64,000 bases of DNA from Pseudomonas fluorescens (GCF_001623525.1 NZ_CP015225.1:620001-684000); one strand, 5' to 3'. Counted from the stretch's first letter, positions 8,613-18,415 are shown. Notes: generated from the sequence alone by a model not told the origin. Program-made: numbers and translations.

Positions 8613-9944
8613 ATGAGTCTGTTACCTGACGCGGTGTGCTGGCATGAGGGCATGCAATTGCTGCCCCAGCATTTTCAATTGCAAGGGCTGCGTGCCGAGG
8701 CCCTGGCTGCGTATTTTGCCGGGGCCTGCAACCCTTGGTTCTGGGGTGTCAGCCAGTTGGAAGTCGATCCTTCGGCCCTCAGCGCCGGCCAGGTGCGGCT
8801 GCTGCAATTGCAGGGCACCTTGCCGGACGGCCTGCCGGTCAACCTGCAGGCCGGTGTCGGGCCGCCCCTGGAGTTGGACATCGGCGAGGCGATCGACAAG
8901 ACCGACGACGCCACCGTGACTGTGTACCTGGCCGTCAGCCCGTTGTGGCGTGCCGGGCAATTGGTGCCGCTCAAGGGGCGCCTGCAATCGGTGGTCGGCG
9001 AGGCGTTGCCGGACCTCACCAGCGGTGCATTTCCCGAGTCGATCACCGTCTGGCGACCCAACCCGAGGCTGTGCACGCAACTGAGCAAGGCGGATTCGAT
9101 CTGCCTGCCGCTGTTGCGCATCCGCAAGGAGGGCGGTGGCTTCTGGCGCGTGCCCTACACCCCGCCGACGCCGATCCTGTTGCCGGAGTCGGCCCTCGGT
9201 CGCCGGGTCGCCGGGGTGTGCGCCCGGGCCCGGGAAAAGTGCATGTTTCTCGCTGGTCGCTTGCGCCAGGCCCAGGCGGCTGGCAACCAGGACGATGCCA
9301 TGGAGATCCGTCGGCAATTGACCGCCTTGTGGGCGCGCTTGCCGGAAGTCGAAGGCGCGCTGAACACTCGGGTGGCGACACCCCAGGCGCTCTACGGTTT
9401 GCTGCTGGGGCTGGCCGGGAGCTGGTCGGCCCTCGATCCACTGGCGGGCGTCCCGGCCTTCGCACCGCTGGATTTCCTCGAATTGCAGCGCGGCTACGAG
9501 CCGTTGCTCGACTGGCTGGAAACCACCCTGGAACTGGTTCGCGCCGGCTATCGCAGCCTGGCCTTCGAGCGCAATGAGCAGGTCTTCTCGATCCAGTTGC
9601 CTGACGACCAACCGGACCAACGCCTGGTGATCGGCCTGCGCATGCCCAACGGCGCCAGCGAGCAGGCGGCGGGCGAGTGGTTGCGTGGGGCGATCATCGC
9701 GTCGGCGCGGCACATCCCGCTGCTGAGCCGACAACGCATGAGCGGTCTGCCTCACCAGGCCATGAGCCGCAACGAACAGGTGGCCTACAGCGTGGGCGAC
9801 GACACCCGTTTGTTTGTGGTGGCCGCCAGCGGCCAATGGTTCGACGCGCAATTGCCGCTGCACATCGTGGCGCCGGCATCGGCCCAGGCCAGCAGCCCGT
9901 GGCAAGTGGTGTTGTTCGTGGCGCAAGCCAGTGAAAGTGCCTGA
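8613..9944 (+). CDS. tssK: TssK, T6SS baseplate-membrane complex adaptor
   Basis: 443 aa starting MSLLPDAVCWHEGMQLLPQHF, a near-diagnostic TssK (VasE/ImpJ) N-terminus in which HEGM and LLPQHFQ are conserved. The ATG at 8613 is chosen because GAAGGGAG precedes it; an in-frame TTG upstream has neither a ribosome site nor family sequence. TssK trimers link the TssFGE wedges to the cytoplasmic parts of TssL and TssM. A later family landmark is the LDWLETTLELV segment near residue 310. It sits between the lipoprotein and tssL genes, with short gaps. Confidence 0.95.
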   Translation: MSLLPDAVCWHEGMQLLPQHFQLQGLRAEALAAYFAGACNPWFWGVSQLEVDPSALSAGQVRLLQLQGTLPDGLPVNLQAGVGPPLELDIGEAIDKTDDATVTVYLAVSPLWRAGQLVPLKGRLQSVVGEALPDLTSGAFPESITVWRPNPRLCTQLSKADSICLPLLRIRKEGGGFWRVPYTPPTPILLPESALGRRVAGVCARAREKCMFLAGRLRQAQAAGNQDDAMEIRRQLTALWARLPEVEGALNTRVATPQALYGLLLGLAGSWSALDPLAGVPAFAPLDFLELQRGYEPLLDWLETTLELVRAGYRSLAFERNEQVFSIQLPDDQPDQRLVIGLRMPNGASEQAAGEWLRGAIIASARHIPLLSRQRMSGLPHQAMSRNEQVAYSVGDDTRLFVVAASGQWFDAQLPLHIVAPASAQASSPWQVVLFVAQASESA

Positions 9945-9962
9945 TCGCAAAAGGGGAGTCGT

Positions 9963-10727
9963 ATGCCTGATGGAAGTGGCGGGGCGGTTCGGAGTCTGCA
10001 TGAGGCGCCGCTGAGCAGCGCTTTTCGCCAGGCCTGGCTGAAGTGGTCCCAGGAATGGCAAGACTTGCCCAAGGACAGCGACCCTGCGGTATTGGTCAAT
10101 CGGGTGGTGGAGTTTTCCGGGCGCAGCGCCCAGCGTCTGTGGCGGGTGGCCTTCGCCACCGTCGGCGATGCCGCTACCGAGCAGGTCAAGTCGCTGGTCT
10201 ACGCCTTCGTGGCGCTGGTGGACGAAACCTTGCTGTTCAGCCCTTGGCCCGGACAACTGGCCTGGCAGCAGCACCCCCTCGAATCACGCATGTATGCCAG
10301 TCGCCAGGCCGGTGAGCGCTTGCCGGCGGCGATCAAGAAACTACTGGACGAGCAGATGCCCGGCACCCGGGACCTGGCGAATGTTTACCTGCAGTGCTTG
10401 ATCCTCGGGTTCCAGGGGCGATTGCGTGGCGAGCCCGGCCAGGTTCAGCATGAGAAATGGCGCCTGGCGTTGTTCACGTTTGCCTGGCAGCACGAACCCG
10501 ATTATGTCGATGTCAGCCAGCGCCTGGCGCTGTCTGCGGCGACGCCGCCAATGCGCATGCCGGTGCAGCAATCGCTGCCGGACGGCTTTCGCCTGGGGCT
10601 GGCGATCCTGGCGATGGTGTTGTTGCTGACCGGGTTGGGGCAGGTGTTCTGGCGTGACATTCGTTTGGAACTCGAACCGGTGTTGCAACTGAACGAGTCG
10701 GCGGTGGTCCAGGAGCAGGACTCATGA
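9963..10727 (+). CDS. tssL: TssL, DotU-family T6SS inner-membrane protein
   Basis: 254 aa, DotU/IcmH-like. The cytoplasmic N-terminal domain contains the family pattern ALVDETLLFSPWPG followed by WQQHPLESRMY (about 75-105), and one C-terminal transmembrane helix lies around LGLAILAMVLLLTGLGQVFW near residue 220. TssL pairs with TssM in the inner membrane. It ends soon after the helix, with no periplasmic OmpA-like peptidoglycan-binding domain, so wall anchoring must come from another protein. A clear ribosome site (AGGGGAG) precedes the ATG, and its stop overlaps the tssM start by four bases (ATGA). Confidence 0.93.
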   Translation: MPDGSGGAVRSLHEAPLSSAFRQAWLKWSQEWQDLPKDSDPAVLVNRVVEFSGRSAQRLWRVAFATVGDAATEQVKSLVYAFVALVDETLLFSPWPGQLAWQQHPLESRMYASRQAGERLPAAIKKLLDEQMPGTRDLANVYLQCLILGFQGRLRGEPGQVQHEKWRLALFTFAWQHEPDYVDVSQRLALSAATPPMRMPVQQSLPDGFRLGLAILAMVLLLTGLGQVFWRDIRLELEPVLQLNESAVVQEQDS

Positions 10728-13700
10728 GCCCGCTGAGCATCGTTGCCCTGGTGGTGCTCGCCATCGTCGTGGTGGTGTTGATCGCGGCCCTGATCTGGTG
10801 GCTGCGGACCCAAGGCGGGGCGGCGATTCGCAGTTTCTATGGGGCGGTGCGCCGCATGGAGCAGGAGCAGGGCACCCGGGACCGCTATCAGATGCCTTGG
10901 CTGATGATGCTCGGCAACGAAACCGACGGCGCCCAATTGTGCGCTCAATGGCGCTTGCAACCGACCGACAAGGCCGCCTGGTTCGGGCGCTGGTTTTCCG
11001 ATGCCGAGGGTTCGGTGCTGGTGGTGCCCCAGGCGTTGTTCCTGCCCGATGAAGGCATGAACCGGCAACGGGGTAACTGGTGGCGCCTGTTGGGGCTGAT
11101 GTTGCGCTTGCGCAGCAAACGACCATTGGATGCGGTGATCTGGACCGTGCCGTTCAGCACTCTCGATGACATCGAACACACCACCGAACTGAGCCTCAAG
11201 GTCCGGCGGTGCTTTATCGACCTGTTGCAACGGTTCGGCCTCAGCCTGCCGGTGTACGTGGTGATCTGCGGGATGGAAGAGCTGCCCGGGGTCCAGGAAC
11301 TGGTCAGCGCGCTGCCCGCCGAGGCGCGTGAATCGATGCTGGGCTGGTCCTCGCCCTATTTGCCGGATGCGGCCTGGCAGTCGCAGTGGAGTGACCAGGC
11401 CCTGGACCAGGTCAACGCGGCGCTGTCGCAGTCGATCATCGAGATCGGTGCGCTGTCGGGGCAATTGGGCAGCGATCTTTATGGCTTGCCGGAGCGCTTC
11501 GAAGGCTTGCGACGGGCCTTGCAGATCCTGCTGGAGCCAGTGTTCCAGGGCAATGCCCAAGGCGAAGCGCCGCGTTGTCGCGGGGTGTATTTCACTGCCA
11601 GCCAGGCGCCGGCTGTCAGCGGTGATGGTTTGACCGCCGCCGAAAGTGTCCAGCGCCAAACCGTGTTCGCCCGGCAATTGTGGTCACGACGGCTGGTGGC
11701 CGAGCGTGGCTTGGCCCAACCTGTGCCGCGGCTGTTGCGCCTGCGCCAGCGCGGGCATCGGTTGGTCGCAGCGGTGGCGTTGGTGGTGGGCCTGGTCTGG
11801 TTGGGTGGCATGGTCTGGGTCTGGCACGATTCGGTGGAGGAAGCCGAAGGGCTGTCGCGCTTGATCCTCAGCACCCATAAGAACCACCTCGTGGTCGACC
11901 CTGACGAACCGCAGCTGGAACCGACCCGGCACAACGTGCAGAACTACTGGAACATGCTGGAAAAGGCCCCGCGCTGGCGCTTTGTCTCGGTGGTCTTTCC
12001 CACTTCGTGGTTCTCTTCCGTGGACACGCAACTGGAGAATGGGGTGCGCCTGACTGCTCGGCACCATTGGATATTGCCTCTGCGGGACCTGCTCAATTCA
12101 GACCTGGAACAGCTCAAATCCATCCGCAACACCGAGCGACGGGGCAATGTGGAGAACGAAGACCCGGCGCAATGGCAGAGCTATGTGAAGGCCAAGGCGC
12201 TGGTGGACCTGGCGGTACGCCTTGAACAGCACAACCAGATGTTCAGCCAGGTGGTGAACGATCCCAAGGCACCGCTGGACGAGCTGGTGCAACTGAGCAA
12301 CACCGCCTTGTCCCTGGGGCTCAACACCGGCACCTTGAGCCGCGCACATTTCTACAACCGGGTGCTGTTCGATGCCGGGAACAGCGATTTGAAAGGGTTG
12401 GACCTGAATGCCGCGCGCCCGGTGATCTCCGATAATTTCACCGGCCTGATGCAGCGCTGGCTGGACCATTACTTTCTGGCGGACAACTTCGTGCGCCAGG
12501 CCGGTTACCTCAAGCTGCACCTGCAACGGCTGGAGGCCGGCAGTGGCAATTCGTTGAGTGAACTCGAAGACCTGATGGCGCTGATCGACGATTTGCAGAC
12601 CCTGGTCAGCCTGACCAACTCGGCCTGGGGGCGAGGCAAGGGCCAGGACCTGGTGCCCGGCTACAGCCAGATGCTGGACAAGGTCAGCCACAGCACTTTG
12701 CTGGGGCCGGATATCGAGCAGGACCTGCAGAGCCAGGCGGCGAAGTTGCAGCAGAGCTTTCGTGACCAATGGATCGTCCAGACCGGCTCCCGGGACAATC
12801 TGCTGGTGCAACAGGGCAGCGGTCTGCTGGTCTTGCAGGACCATGTCACGGCGCTGGACGGTGCGGTGCAGGCGCTGTTCAAGCGCGACTTCGTGGCGTT
12901 GGCCATGCAGAAGGATCCGTCGGACAGCAACCCCGATGCGATGGGCCAGGGCGATGGCAGTGATGATTTCAGTGTCGCCCTGAACTACTTCGCCAGCTAC
13001 AAGAGCTATGCCAGCGAAGAACTGCCGCGCATTCCGCCGGATTACCGTGACGCGCTGATGCAGGCCGCCGAAGGCGCTGCGGCCCGGGCCATGTGGTTGA
13101 GCCTGGATGAAAGCGACGCGTCGTTGCCCGGCATGGGCTTCAATGTACAAACGACCCAGGCCGTGGCGCTGCAAAAAGCTTTCATGGATGTGCATCGCGG
13201 CGACCTGGCGATCCGTTTCCAGCGTCTGCTCAATCGCCGGGCATTGGCGCAGATCAAGAGTGGCCTGGACGAAATCGATGCCCAGCCGCTGTTCAGCCAA
13301 CGGGCCGATGTCCAGCGCTGGGACGGTTCGAAGAACTTCGGCTTGCAGCTGTACGGTGCCAGCGATCCACAAGACTTGAAGCTGAGCCTGAGCCAGCAGT
13401 TCGGCGTGATGCTGCAGGTCGCCGAACAGCGAATGCCCGCCCTGGAATGGCTGATCGTCCAGCAGGACAACCTGTCGGCCCTGGAACACGATCAGGTGGC
13501 ACGCTTCATGGCCCTCAACGATGAATTGCTCAAGTACAAGAACCAGAACCCGGCCAGTTCGGCGGCCCAATTGGAGCAATTGGTCAGCCGGGACTTCATC
13601 GCCATGGACACCACGTCCTGCGCGCAGATCTTGCAGACCGCCAGCCTGCCCAGCGGGCGCGGCGACCTGGCCCAGCGCACGGTCGCGTTGCAGCAGGGTG

Positions 13701-14548
13701 CCCTGCAACGGTGCCTGTACCTGCAACAGAACCAGGCCGCGAGCGCCTGGAATGACGTGGCCAACTATTTCAATCAGTACCTGGCCGGGCGCTTCCCATT
13801 TTCTCAGGATGTGCGGGCCAGCGATGCCGACCCGGCGCGTGTCCAGCATTTGCTGGAACTGATCGACACGCGCCTGCCCCTGGCCCAGGCCGGGCTGACG
13901 TTGAGCCAGACGCCAGAGCGGCTGGCGGCCGAGGATTTCCTCAACCGTTTGAAACAGGCCGGTACTTGGCTCGGGCCGCTGTTCGTAAGGGACAAGAGTG
14001 GCATCCTGGGGGTGGAAATGGACGTGCGCTGGCGCACCGATCGCGATGAAGAGCGCGGCGCCGACCAGGTGATCGCCTGGAGTCTGGACGCCGGCAATCA
14101 ACAGATCAGCTACCCCGGCGGCGGCCAGCAGAACCTGCGCTGGATGGTCGGCCAGCCCGTGCGCCTGACCTTGCGCTGGGCCCGCAACGGCTACCAGCGT
14201 CCGGCCAATGACCCATTGCAACCGAACCTGGTGGTGCGCGACCTGGAGGCCGGCTGGGAGTACCAAGGGCCGTGGTCATTGCTGCGCCTGATGCGCTCGC
14301 TGGGATCGGCCCAGCGCCAGCCGAATGTCGACTACACCGATTTTCCCCTGGCCCTGCAACTGCCGGTCACCGCCCAGACCCAGGCCCGCACGGCGGAACA
14401 GACACTGATGTTCGTGCGCCTGTCGTTGATGAGTCAGGGCTCCAAGCTGCCGTTGTCGATCCCGCCGCTGCCGACGCGGGCGCCCCGTTCACCTTTCATG
14501 GCGACCGCATCGAGCCCCGCCATCGCCACCCGTGAGGAGGGCCTGTGA
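10724..14548 (+). CDS. tssM: TssM, IcmF-family T6SS inner-membrane channel protein
   Basis: 1274 aa, slightly longer than usual. TssM spans the envelope: an N-terminal helix (about 5-27), a cytoplasmic domain, a further helix around VALVVGLVWLGGMVWVW near residue 355, then a large periplasmic region that meets the lipoprotein. IcmF-related and C-terminal domains fit the alternation of helical stretches. Where many homologues have a Walker A box after PW(Y/L)LVLG, this protein reads MPWLMMLGNETDGAQL (57-72): the Gly-Lys-Thr is missing, so nucleotide binding at that site is unlikely. It overlaps tssL and tssA by four bases each. Confidence 0.95.
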   Translation: MSPLSIVALVVLAIVVVVLIAALIWWLRTQGGAAIRSFYGAVRRMEQEQGTRDRYQMPWLMMLGNETDGAQLCAQWRLQPTDKAAWFGRWFSDAEGSVLVVPQALFLPDEGMNRQRGNWWRLLGLMLRLRSKRPLDAVIWTVPFSTLDDIEHTTELSLKVRRCFIDLLQRFGLSLPVYVVICGMEELPGVQELVSALPAEARESMLGWSSPYLPDAAWQSQWSDQALDQVNAALSQSIIEIGALSGQLGSDLYGLPERFEGLRRALQILLEPVFQGNAQGEAPRCRGVYFTASQAPAVSGDGLTAAESVQRQTVFARQLWSRRLVAERGLAQPVPRLLRLRQRGHRLVAAVALVVGLVWLGGMVWVWHDSVEEAEGLSRLILSTHKNHLVVDPDEPQLEPTRHNVQNYWNMLEKAPRWRFVSVVFPTSWFSSVDTQLENGVRLTARHHWILPLRDLLNSDLEQLKSIRNTERRGNVENEDPAQWQSYVKAKALVDLAVRLEQHNQMFSQVVNDPKAPLDELVQLSNTALSLGLNTGTLSRAHFYNRVLFDAGNSDLKGLDLNAARPVISDNFTGLMQRWLDHYFLADNFVRQAGYLKLHLQRLEAGSGNSLSELEDLMALIDDLQTLVSLTNSAWGRGKGQDLVPGYSQMLDKVSHSTLLGPDIEQDLQSQAAKLQQSFRDQWIVQTGSRDNLLVQQGSGLLVLQDHVTALDGAVQALFKRDFVALAMQKDPSDSNPDAMGQGDGSDDFSVALNYFASYKSYASEELPRIPPDYRDALMQAAEGAAARAMWLSLDESDASLPGMGFNVQTTQAVALQKAFMDVHRGDLAIRFQRLLNRRALAQIKSGLDEIDAQPLFSQRADVQRWDGSKNFGLQLYGASDPQDLKLSLSQQFGVMLQVAEQRMPALEWLIVQQDNLSALEHDQVARFMALNDELLKYKNQNPASSAAQLEQLVSRDFIAMDTTSCAQILQTASLPSGRGDLAQRTVALQQGALQRCLYLQQNQAASAWNDVANYFNQYLAGRFPFSQDVRASDADPARVQHLLELIDTRLPLAQAGLTLSQTPERLAAEDFLNRLKQAGTWLGPLFVRDKSGILGVEMDVRWRTDRDEERGADQVIAWSLDAGNQQISYPGGGQQNLRWMVGQPVRLTLRWARNGYQRPANDPLQPNLVVRDLEAGWEYQGPWSLLRLMRSLGSAQRQPNVDYTDFPLALQLPVTAQTQARTAEQTLMFVRLSLMSQGSKLPLSIPPLPTRAPRSPFMATASSPAIATREEGL

Positions 14549-15627
14549 GCTTGCCGATATCGCCTTTGCCTGAGTTGGTCACTCAGTTGCTCGAGCCGAT
14601 CAGCGCCGAGTCGCCCTGTGGCCCCGACCTGCGCTACGAACCGGAATACGACCAACTGCGCGAATTGCGCCGGGAGGATGACACCAGCTTGCCCACCGGT
14701 GTGTGGCAGTCGTCGATCAAGCGCGCCCTGTGGCCGGACTTGGAACGGCTCGCGACCACGTTGCTGCTGGAGCGCAGCAAGGACTTGATGATCAGTGCCT
14801 GGCTGGGGGAGGCCTGGCTGCATATGGCCGGGCTGGAGGGATTGCCGGGCAGCCTGGCATTGGTGGCGGGGCTGTGTGAGCGTTATCCGGAGCAGTTGCA
14901 CCCCCAGGCCGAGGAAGGCGACCAGTCGTGGCGGGTGATCCCGCTGGAGTGGCTGGCCCGTCGCTACAGCGAAGTGCTGCTGACGCGGGTGCCGTTGTTC
15001 GACGGTCGGGAACAGGCCTTCGCCGCTTTCTGCCTGGACGACTGGCAACGCTTGCAGCGCCAGCAAGTGTTGGTCAACGACAGCAAGAACGCCAAGGCCT
15101 CGGCCGAAGCGGCGCGCAACGATCAAAAGAAACTCGCCGAACTGATTCGCAACACACCCTTGTCGTTCTGGCTGCATCGCCAAGGCAGCCTGATGTTGAG
15201 CCTGCAACACCTGCAACGGCTCGAAGCCTGGAGCGACGCTTACCTGGGCAACCTGGCCCCGGGCTACAAATCCCTGCAGGACGTGATGCAGGCCTTGCTG
15301 GCACTGGTAGAGGAGTTCATCGCGATGCACCCACAGCAACCCACCGTCGCGCCGGTGCAAACGCCCCCGCCGTCCACGACGTCGACGTCCCAGGCGCAGG
15401 TGGCACCCGCCCAGGTCTTCCAGGAGCCGGCCAATCGTGAAGAGGCCTATCGACAGTTACTGGTCATCGCCGGTTACCTGGCTCGTACCGAACCCCACAG
15501 CCCGGTGCCCTACCTGATCCGGCGCGGCGTGGAGTGGGGCAACAAGCCGTTGAGCGAGTTGTTGGGTGAACTGATCAGTGCCGATGCCGAATCCCGGCGC
15601 TTATGGACGTTATTGGGCGTTCTTTAA
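14545..15627 (+). CDS. tssA: TssA, T6SS sheath-assembly cap protein
   Basis: 360 aa with a GTG start overlapping the tssM stop (GTGA). The N-terminal ImpA_N domain is clear (LEPISAESPCGPDLRYEPEY, about 16-35), and the SSIKRALWPDLERLATTLL stretch that follows is typical. TssA primes baseplate, tube and sheath assembly and stays at one end of the growing sheath. A Pro/Thr/Ser/Gln-rich linker (about 265-295) separates the N-domain from a short helical C-terminal region (EAYRQLLVIAGYLARTEPHS), which classifies it among TssA proteins with a helical C-terminal domain. Its stop overlaps that of the next, convergent gene by four bases. Confidence 0.92.
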   Translation: MSLPISPLPELVTQLLEPISAESPCGPDLRYEPEYDQLRELRREDDTSLPTGVWQSSIKRALWPDLERLATTLLLERSKDLMISAWLGEAWLHMAGLEGLPGSLALVAGLCERYPEQLHPQAEEGDQSWRVIPLEWLARRYSEVLLTRVPLFDGREQAFAAFCLDDWQRLQRQQVLVNDSKNAKASAEAARNDQKKLAELIRNTPLSFWLHRQGSLMLSLQHLQRLEAWSDAYLGNLAPGYKSLQDVMQALLALVEEFIAMHPQQPTVAPVQTPPPSTTSTSQAQVAPAQVFQEPANREEAYRQLLVIAGYLARTEPHSPVPYLIRRGVEWGNKPLSELLGELISADAESRRLWTLLGVL

Positions 15628-16577
15628 CGCTCCTCGCCGGGCCACGGCACTGGCGTCAACACCGGTTTACCGGAAAAGAACGCGGTCAGGTTCTGGCCCA
15701 CCAGCTCTACCATGGCGCGGGTCGCTTCTGGCGACAGGCCGGCCACATGGGGCGTGAGGACGACGTTGGGCAGGTTTTTCAGCGCCTGCGGCACCTCGGG
15801 CTCGTGATCGAACACATCCAGGGCCGCTCCGGCGATTCGCCGATGTTCCAGGGCGCTGATCAGATCGGCGGTGGCAACCACGCTGGCCCTGGCGACGTTC
15901 ACCAGGAACCCTTTAGGGCCGAGCGCATCGAGGGTCTGCTTGTTGATCAGTTGCCGGGTATCCAGGCCACCTGGCGTGGCGACGATCAGGAAGTCCGAAA
16001 CCCGCGCCAGTTCCGTAGGAGTGGCGCAGAAGGTGTAGGGCACGTCATTGCGCACCCGGCGGTTGTGATAGCTGATACTCATGTCAAAGCCCAGGGCGGC
16101 CCGTTTGGCGATCGCCATGCCCACCGCGCCAAGGCCCAGCACGCCCAGCCGCTTGCCCGCCAGGGAAGGGCGCGCAACCCTTGGCCATTCGCCCCGCCGC
16201 AGGGCGGTATCGGAATGGGGTATGTCGCGCACCAACGCCAGCAACAGTGCCATGGCATGGTCAGCCACCGACGACGCGTTGACCCCGGCGCCGTTGGTGA
16301 CCACGATGCCCCGATGGCGCGCGGCCTGCAGGTCTACTTGTTCGTAACCGGCACCGATCACGCAGATGATTTTCAGGTTGGGCAGGGCGGCGATCTCTTC
16401 CTCCGTCAGGCCCAGGGGGCCGCGGGTCAGTACTGCGCTGAAGCGTTCACCGTGTTCGAAAATCGCCGTCTTGCGTTCGGCAGGCGTGGGCGCCAATTCC
16501 AGGTGGTAACCCTGCTTCTCGAGGATCGGCAGGTATTCATTGACGGTTTCAACCAGTACCAGAACGGTTGCGGTCAT
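15624..16577 (-). CDS. 2-hydroxyacid dehydrogenase (NAD(P)-dependent)
   Basis: 317 aa. The ATG at 16577 is preferred because AGGAG precedes it and the longer upstream frame is not family-like. The D-isomer-specific 2-hydroxyacid dehydrogenase layout is complete: a substrate domain, then a Rossmann nucleotide domain with GVLGLGAVGMAIAK. The catalytic triad is visible as Arg in NVARASVV, Glu in DHEPEVP and His in LTPHVAG. Such enzymes reduce glyoxylate, hydroxypyruvate or 2-keto-sugar acids; the sequence alone does not say which. It converges on tssA with a four-base overlap and is otherwise alone. It resembles the glyoxylate/hydroxypyruvate reductase branch. Confidence 0.9.
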   Translation of the reverse strand: MTATVLVLVETVNEYLPILEKQGYHLELAPTPAERKTAIFEHGERFSAVLTRGPLGLTEEEIAALPNLKIICVIGAGYEQVDLQAARHRGIVVTNGAGVNASSVADHAMALLLALVRDIPHSDTALRRGEWPRVARPSLAGKRLGVLGLGAVGMAIAKRAALGFDMSISYHNRRVRNDVPYTFCATPTELARVSDFLIVATPGGLDTRQLINKQTLDALGPKGFLVNVARASVVATADLISALEHRRIAGAALDVFDHEPEVPQALKNLPNVVLTPHVAGLSPEATRAMVELVGQNLTAFFSGKPVLTPVPWPGEER

Positions 16578-16956
16578 GCTGGGCTCCTGTAGGTGCTGGG
16601 GCGATTTCAAGTATTCAACCTGATTGTAGGAGCCGGGGGCAGGGGGGCTTGGCTTTTTATTATGTGCATTTCGGATTTTGTTGACGGGGTACCTATCCAT
16701 TGCTGCGGTCACGGCTGCTTAGGGTTGCGCCCTGACAGCCGGCCTGGCTCTGGCGGCTCTACTCGCTCCCACAGGGAATGCAGGGATAATTCCATGACAG
16801 CGATCTGATACGCATAACCGCTCCTCAGCTAAGTCTTTGCTTCTGCTCGTGAATCCCGGACAATCGCGCCCCTGTTTCGGCCAGGGCGCTGCCTGTCGGG
16901 TTTTTCCGACTCGTCCCGGCCGGGTGCATGTGACCGGAATACGGAGATCCGCCCGG
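16578..16956. other. Intergenic region between divergent genes
   Basis: This 379-base stretch separates the divergent starts of the 2-hydroxyacid dehydrogenase and sdaC and must carry both promoters. I found no convincing gene, strong hairpin or recognisable operator. A fragment resembling a degenerate REP half (CTCGCTCCCACAGG) lies near 16763. Confidence 0.5.
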
Positions 16957-18237
16957 ATGAATGATCAGGCCAATAGCGTCGAAGAGCGCTTTGAAACGAC
17001 AGTCCCAGCCACCCTCAGCCAATGGAGTCGCCAGGACACCACGTGGATGCTGGGCCTGTTTGGCACCGCCATCGGTGCAGGTACTCTGTTTTTACCCATC
17101 AATGCGGGCCTGGGCGGCTTCTGGCCGTTGCTGATCCTGGCTGTGCTGGCGTTCCCCATGACGTTCTATGCCCACCGAGGCCTGACCCGTTTCGTGTTAT
17201 CCGGCCGCGACGGCGCGGACATCACCGAGGTGGTGGAAGAACATTTCGGCCTCAAGGCCGGTGCGCTGATCACGCTGTTGTACTTCTTTGCCATTTTCCC
17301 GATCCTGCTGATCTACAGCGTGGCGTTGACCAACACGGTGGGCAGTTTCCTGGAACATCAGTTGCATATCCAGCCGCCTCCTCGGGCTGTGCTGTCCCTG
17401 ATGCTGATCCTGGGCCTGCTGGCCGTGGTGCGTTGCGGTGAGCAGGCGATCGTCAAGGCCATGAGCCTGATGGTCTATCCGTTCATCGTTGCGCTGCTGT
17501 TTCTGGCGGTGTTCCTGATTCCGCACTGGAGCGGCGGCATCCTGACCACGGCGTCCACGCCGCCTGAACCATCGGCCCTGCTGCATACCCTGTGGCTGGC
17601 GATTCCGGTGATGGTGTTCTCGTTCAACCATTCGCCGATCATTTCGGCGTTTGCGGTGGACCAGAAGCGTCGTTATGGCGCCAATGCCGAGGAACGCAGT
17701 TCGCAGATCCTGTCGCGCGCCCATGTGCTGATGGTGGTGATGGTGCTGTTCTTCGTGTTCAGTTGCGTGCTGACCCTGTCCCCGGCGCAACTGGCCGAGG
17801 CCAAGGCGCAGAACCTGTCGATTCTGTCGTACCTGGCCAACCATTTCAGCAACCCGACCATTGCCTTTGCCGCACCGCTGATTGCCTTCGTCGCCATCTC
17901 CAAATCGTTCCTGGGGCACTACATTGGCGCCAGCGAAGGCCTCAAGGGCCTGATCGTCAAGAGTGGCCGCCGCCCGGCGCCCAAGACCCTCGACCGCCTG
18001 ACGGCGGCGTTCATGCTGGTGGTGTGCTGGATCGTCGCCACGCTTAACCCGAGCATCCTGGGCATGATCGAAACCCTGGGCGGCCCGGTCATCGCAGCCA
18101 TCCTGTTCCTGATGCCGATGTACGCCATCCGCAAAGTCCCAGCCATGGCCCGCTATCGCGGTCAGGCCTCCAATGTCTTCGTTGTGTTGGTGGGTTTGGT
18201 GGCGATTACGGCGTTGGTCTACTCCCTGATCGCCTGA
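16957..18237 (+). CDS. sdaC: SdaC-type serine transporter (HAAAP family)
   Basis: 426 aa, about eleven membrane helices, very close to E. coli SdaC along its whole length: TTWMLGLFGTAIGAGTLFLP near the N-terminus, AFPMTFYAHRGLTRFVLSG, ITEVVEEHFG, then PVMVFSFNHSPIISAFA and NPSILGMIETLGGP. SdaC imports L-serine by proton symport. The start at 16957 matches the family N-terminus; the in-frame extension upstream is not conserved. No serine deaminase gene is adjacent, so this copy probably works as a stand-alone transporter. Specificity (serine, possibly threonine) is inferred from similarity. Confidence 0.88.
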   Translation: MNDQANSVEERFETTVPATLSQWSRQDTTWMLGLFGTAIGAGTLFLPINAGLGGFWPLLILAVLAFPMTFYAHRGLTRFVLSGRDGADITEVVEEHFGLKAGALITLLYFFAIFPILLIYSVALTNTVGSFLEHQLHIQPPPRAVLSLMLILGLLAVVRCGEQAIVKAMSLMVYPFIVALLFLAVFLIPHWSGGILTTASTPPEPSALLHTLWLAIPVMVFSFNHSPIISAFAVDQKRRYGANAEERSSQILSRAHVLMVVMVLFFVFSCVLTLSPAQLAEAKAQNLSILSYLANHFSNPTIAFAAPLIAFVAISKSFLGHYIGASEGLKGLIVKSGRRPAPKTLDRLTAAFMLVVCWIVATLNPSILGMIETLGGPVIAAILFLMPMYAIRKVPAMARYRGQASNVFVVLVGLVAITALVYSLIA

Positions 18238-18294
18238 CCGGCCCACACTGGCTGTGGTGGCGAGCACAAATCTGCCAATCGCCACCATTCCCCG

Positions 18295-18415
18295 GTGGCG
18301 AGGGAGCTTGCTCCCGCTGGGCTGCGCAGCAGCCCCCAACCACTTACCTGACACACCGAGTCGTCAGGACTCAGGGCCGCTTCGCGCCCCAGCGGGAGCA
18401 AGCTCCCTCGCCACA
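18295..18415. repeat. REPIN, long class (121 bp)
   Basis: Same arms as the other elements (GTGGCGAGGGAGCTTGCTCC and complement), with a longer loop containing a CACACCGAG segment shared with the copy at 43330. It lies between the convergent sdaC and acnB genes. Confidence 0.92.

Noticed and set aside
15624..15627. A terminator expected between convergent tssA and the dehydrogenase
   Set aside because: The stops share a TTAA and no hairpin with a T tract is present there.
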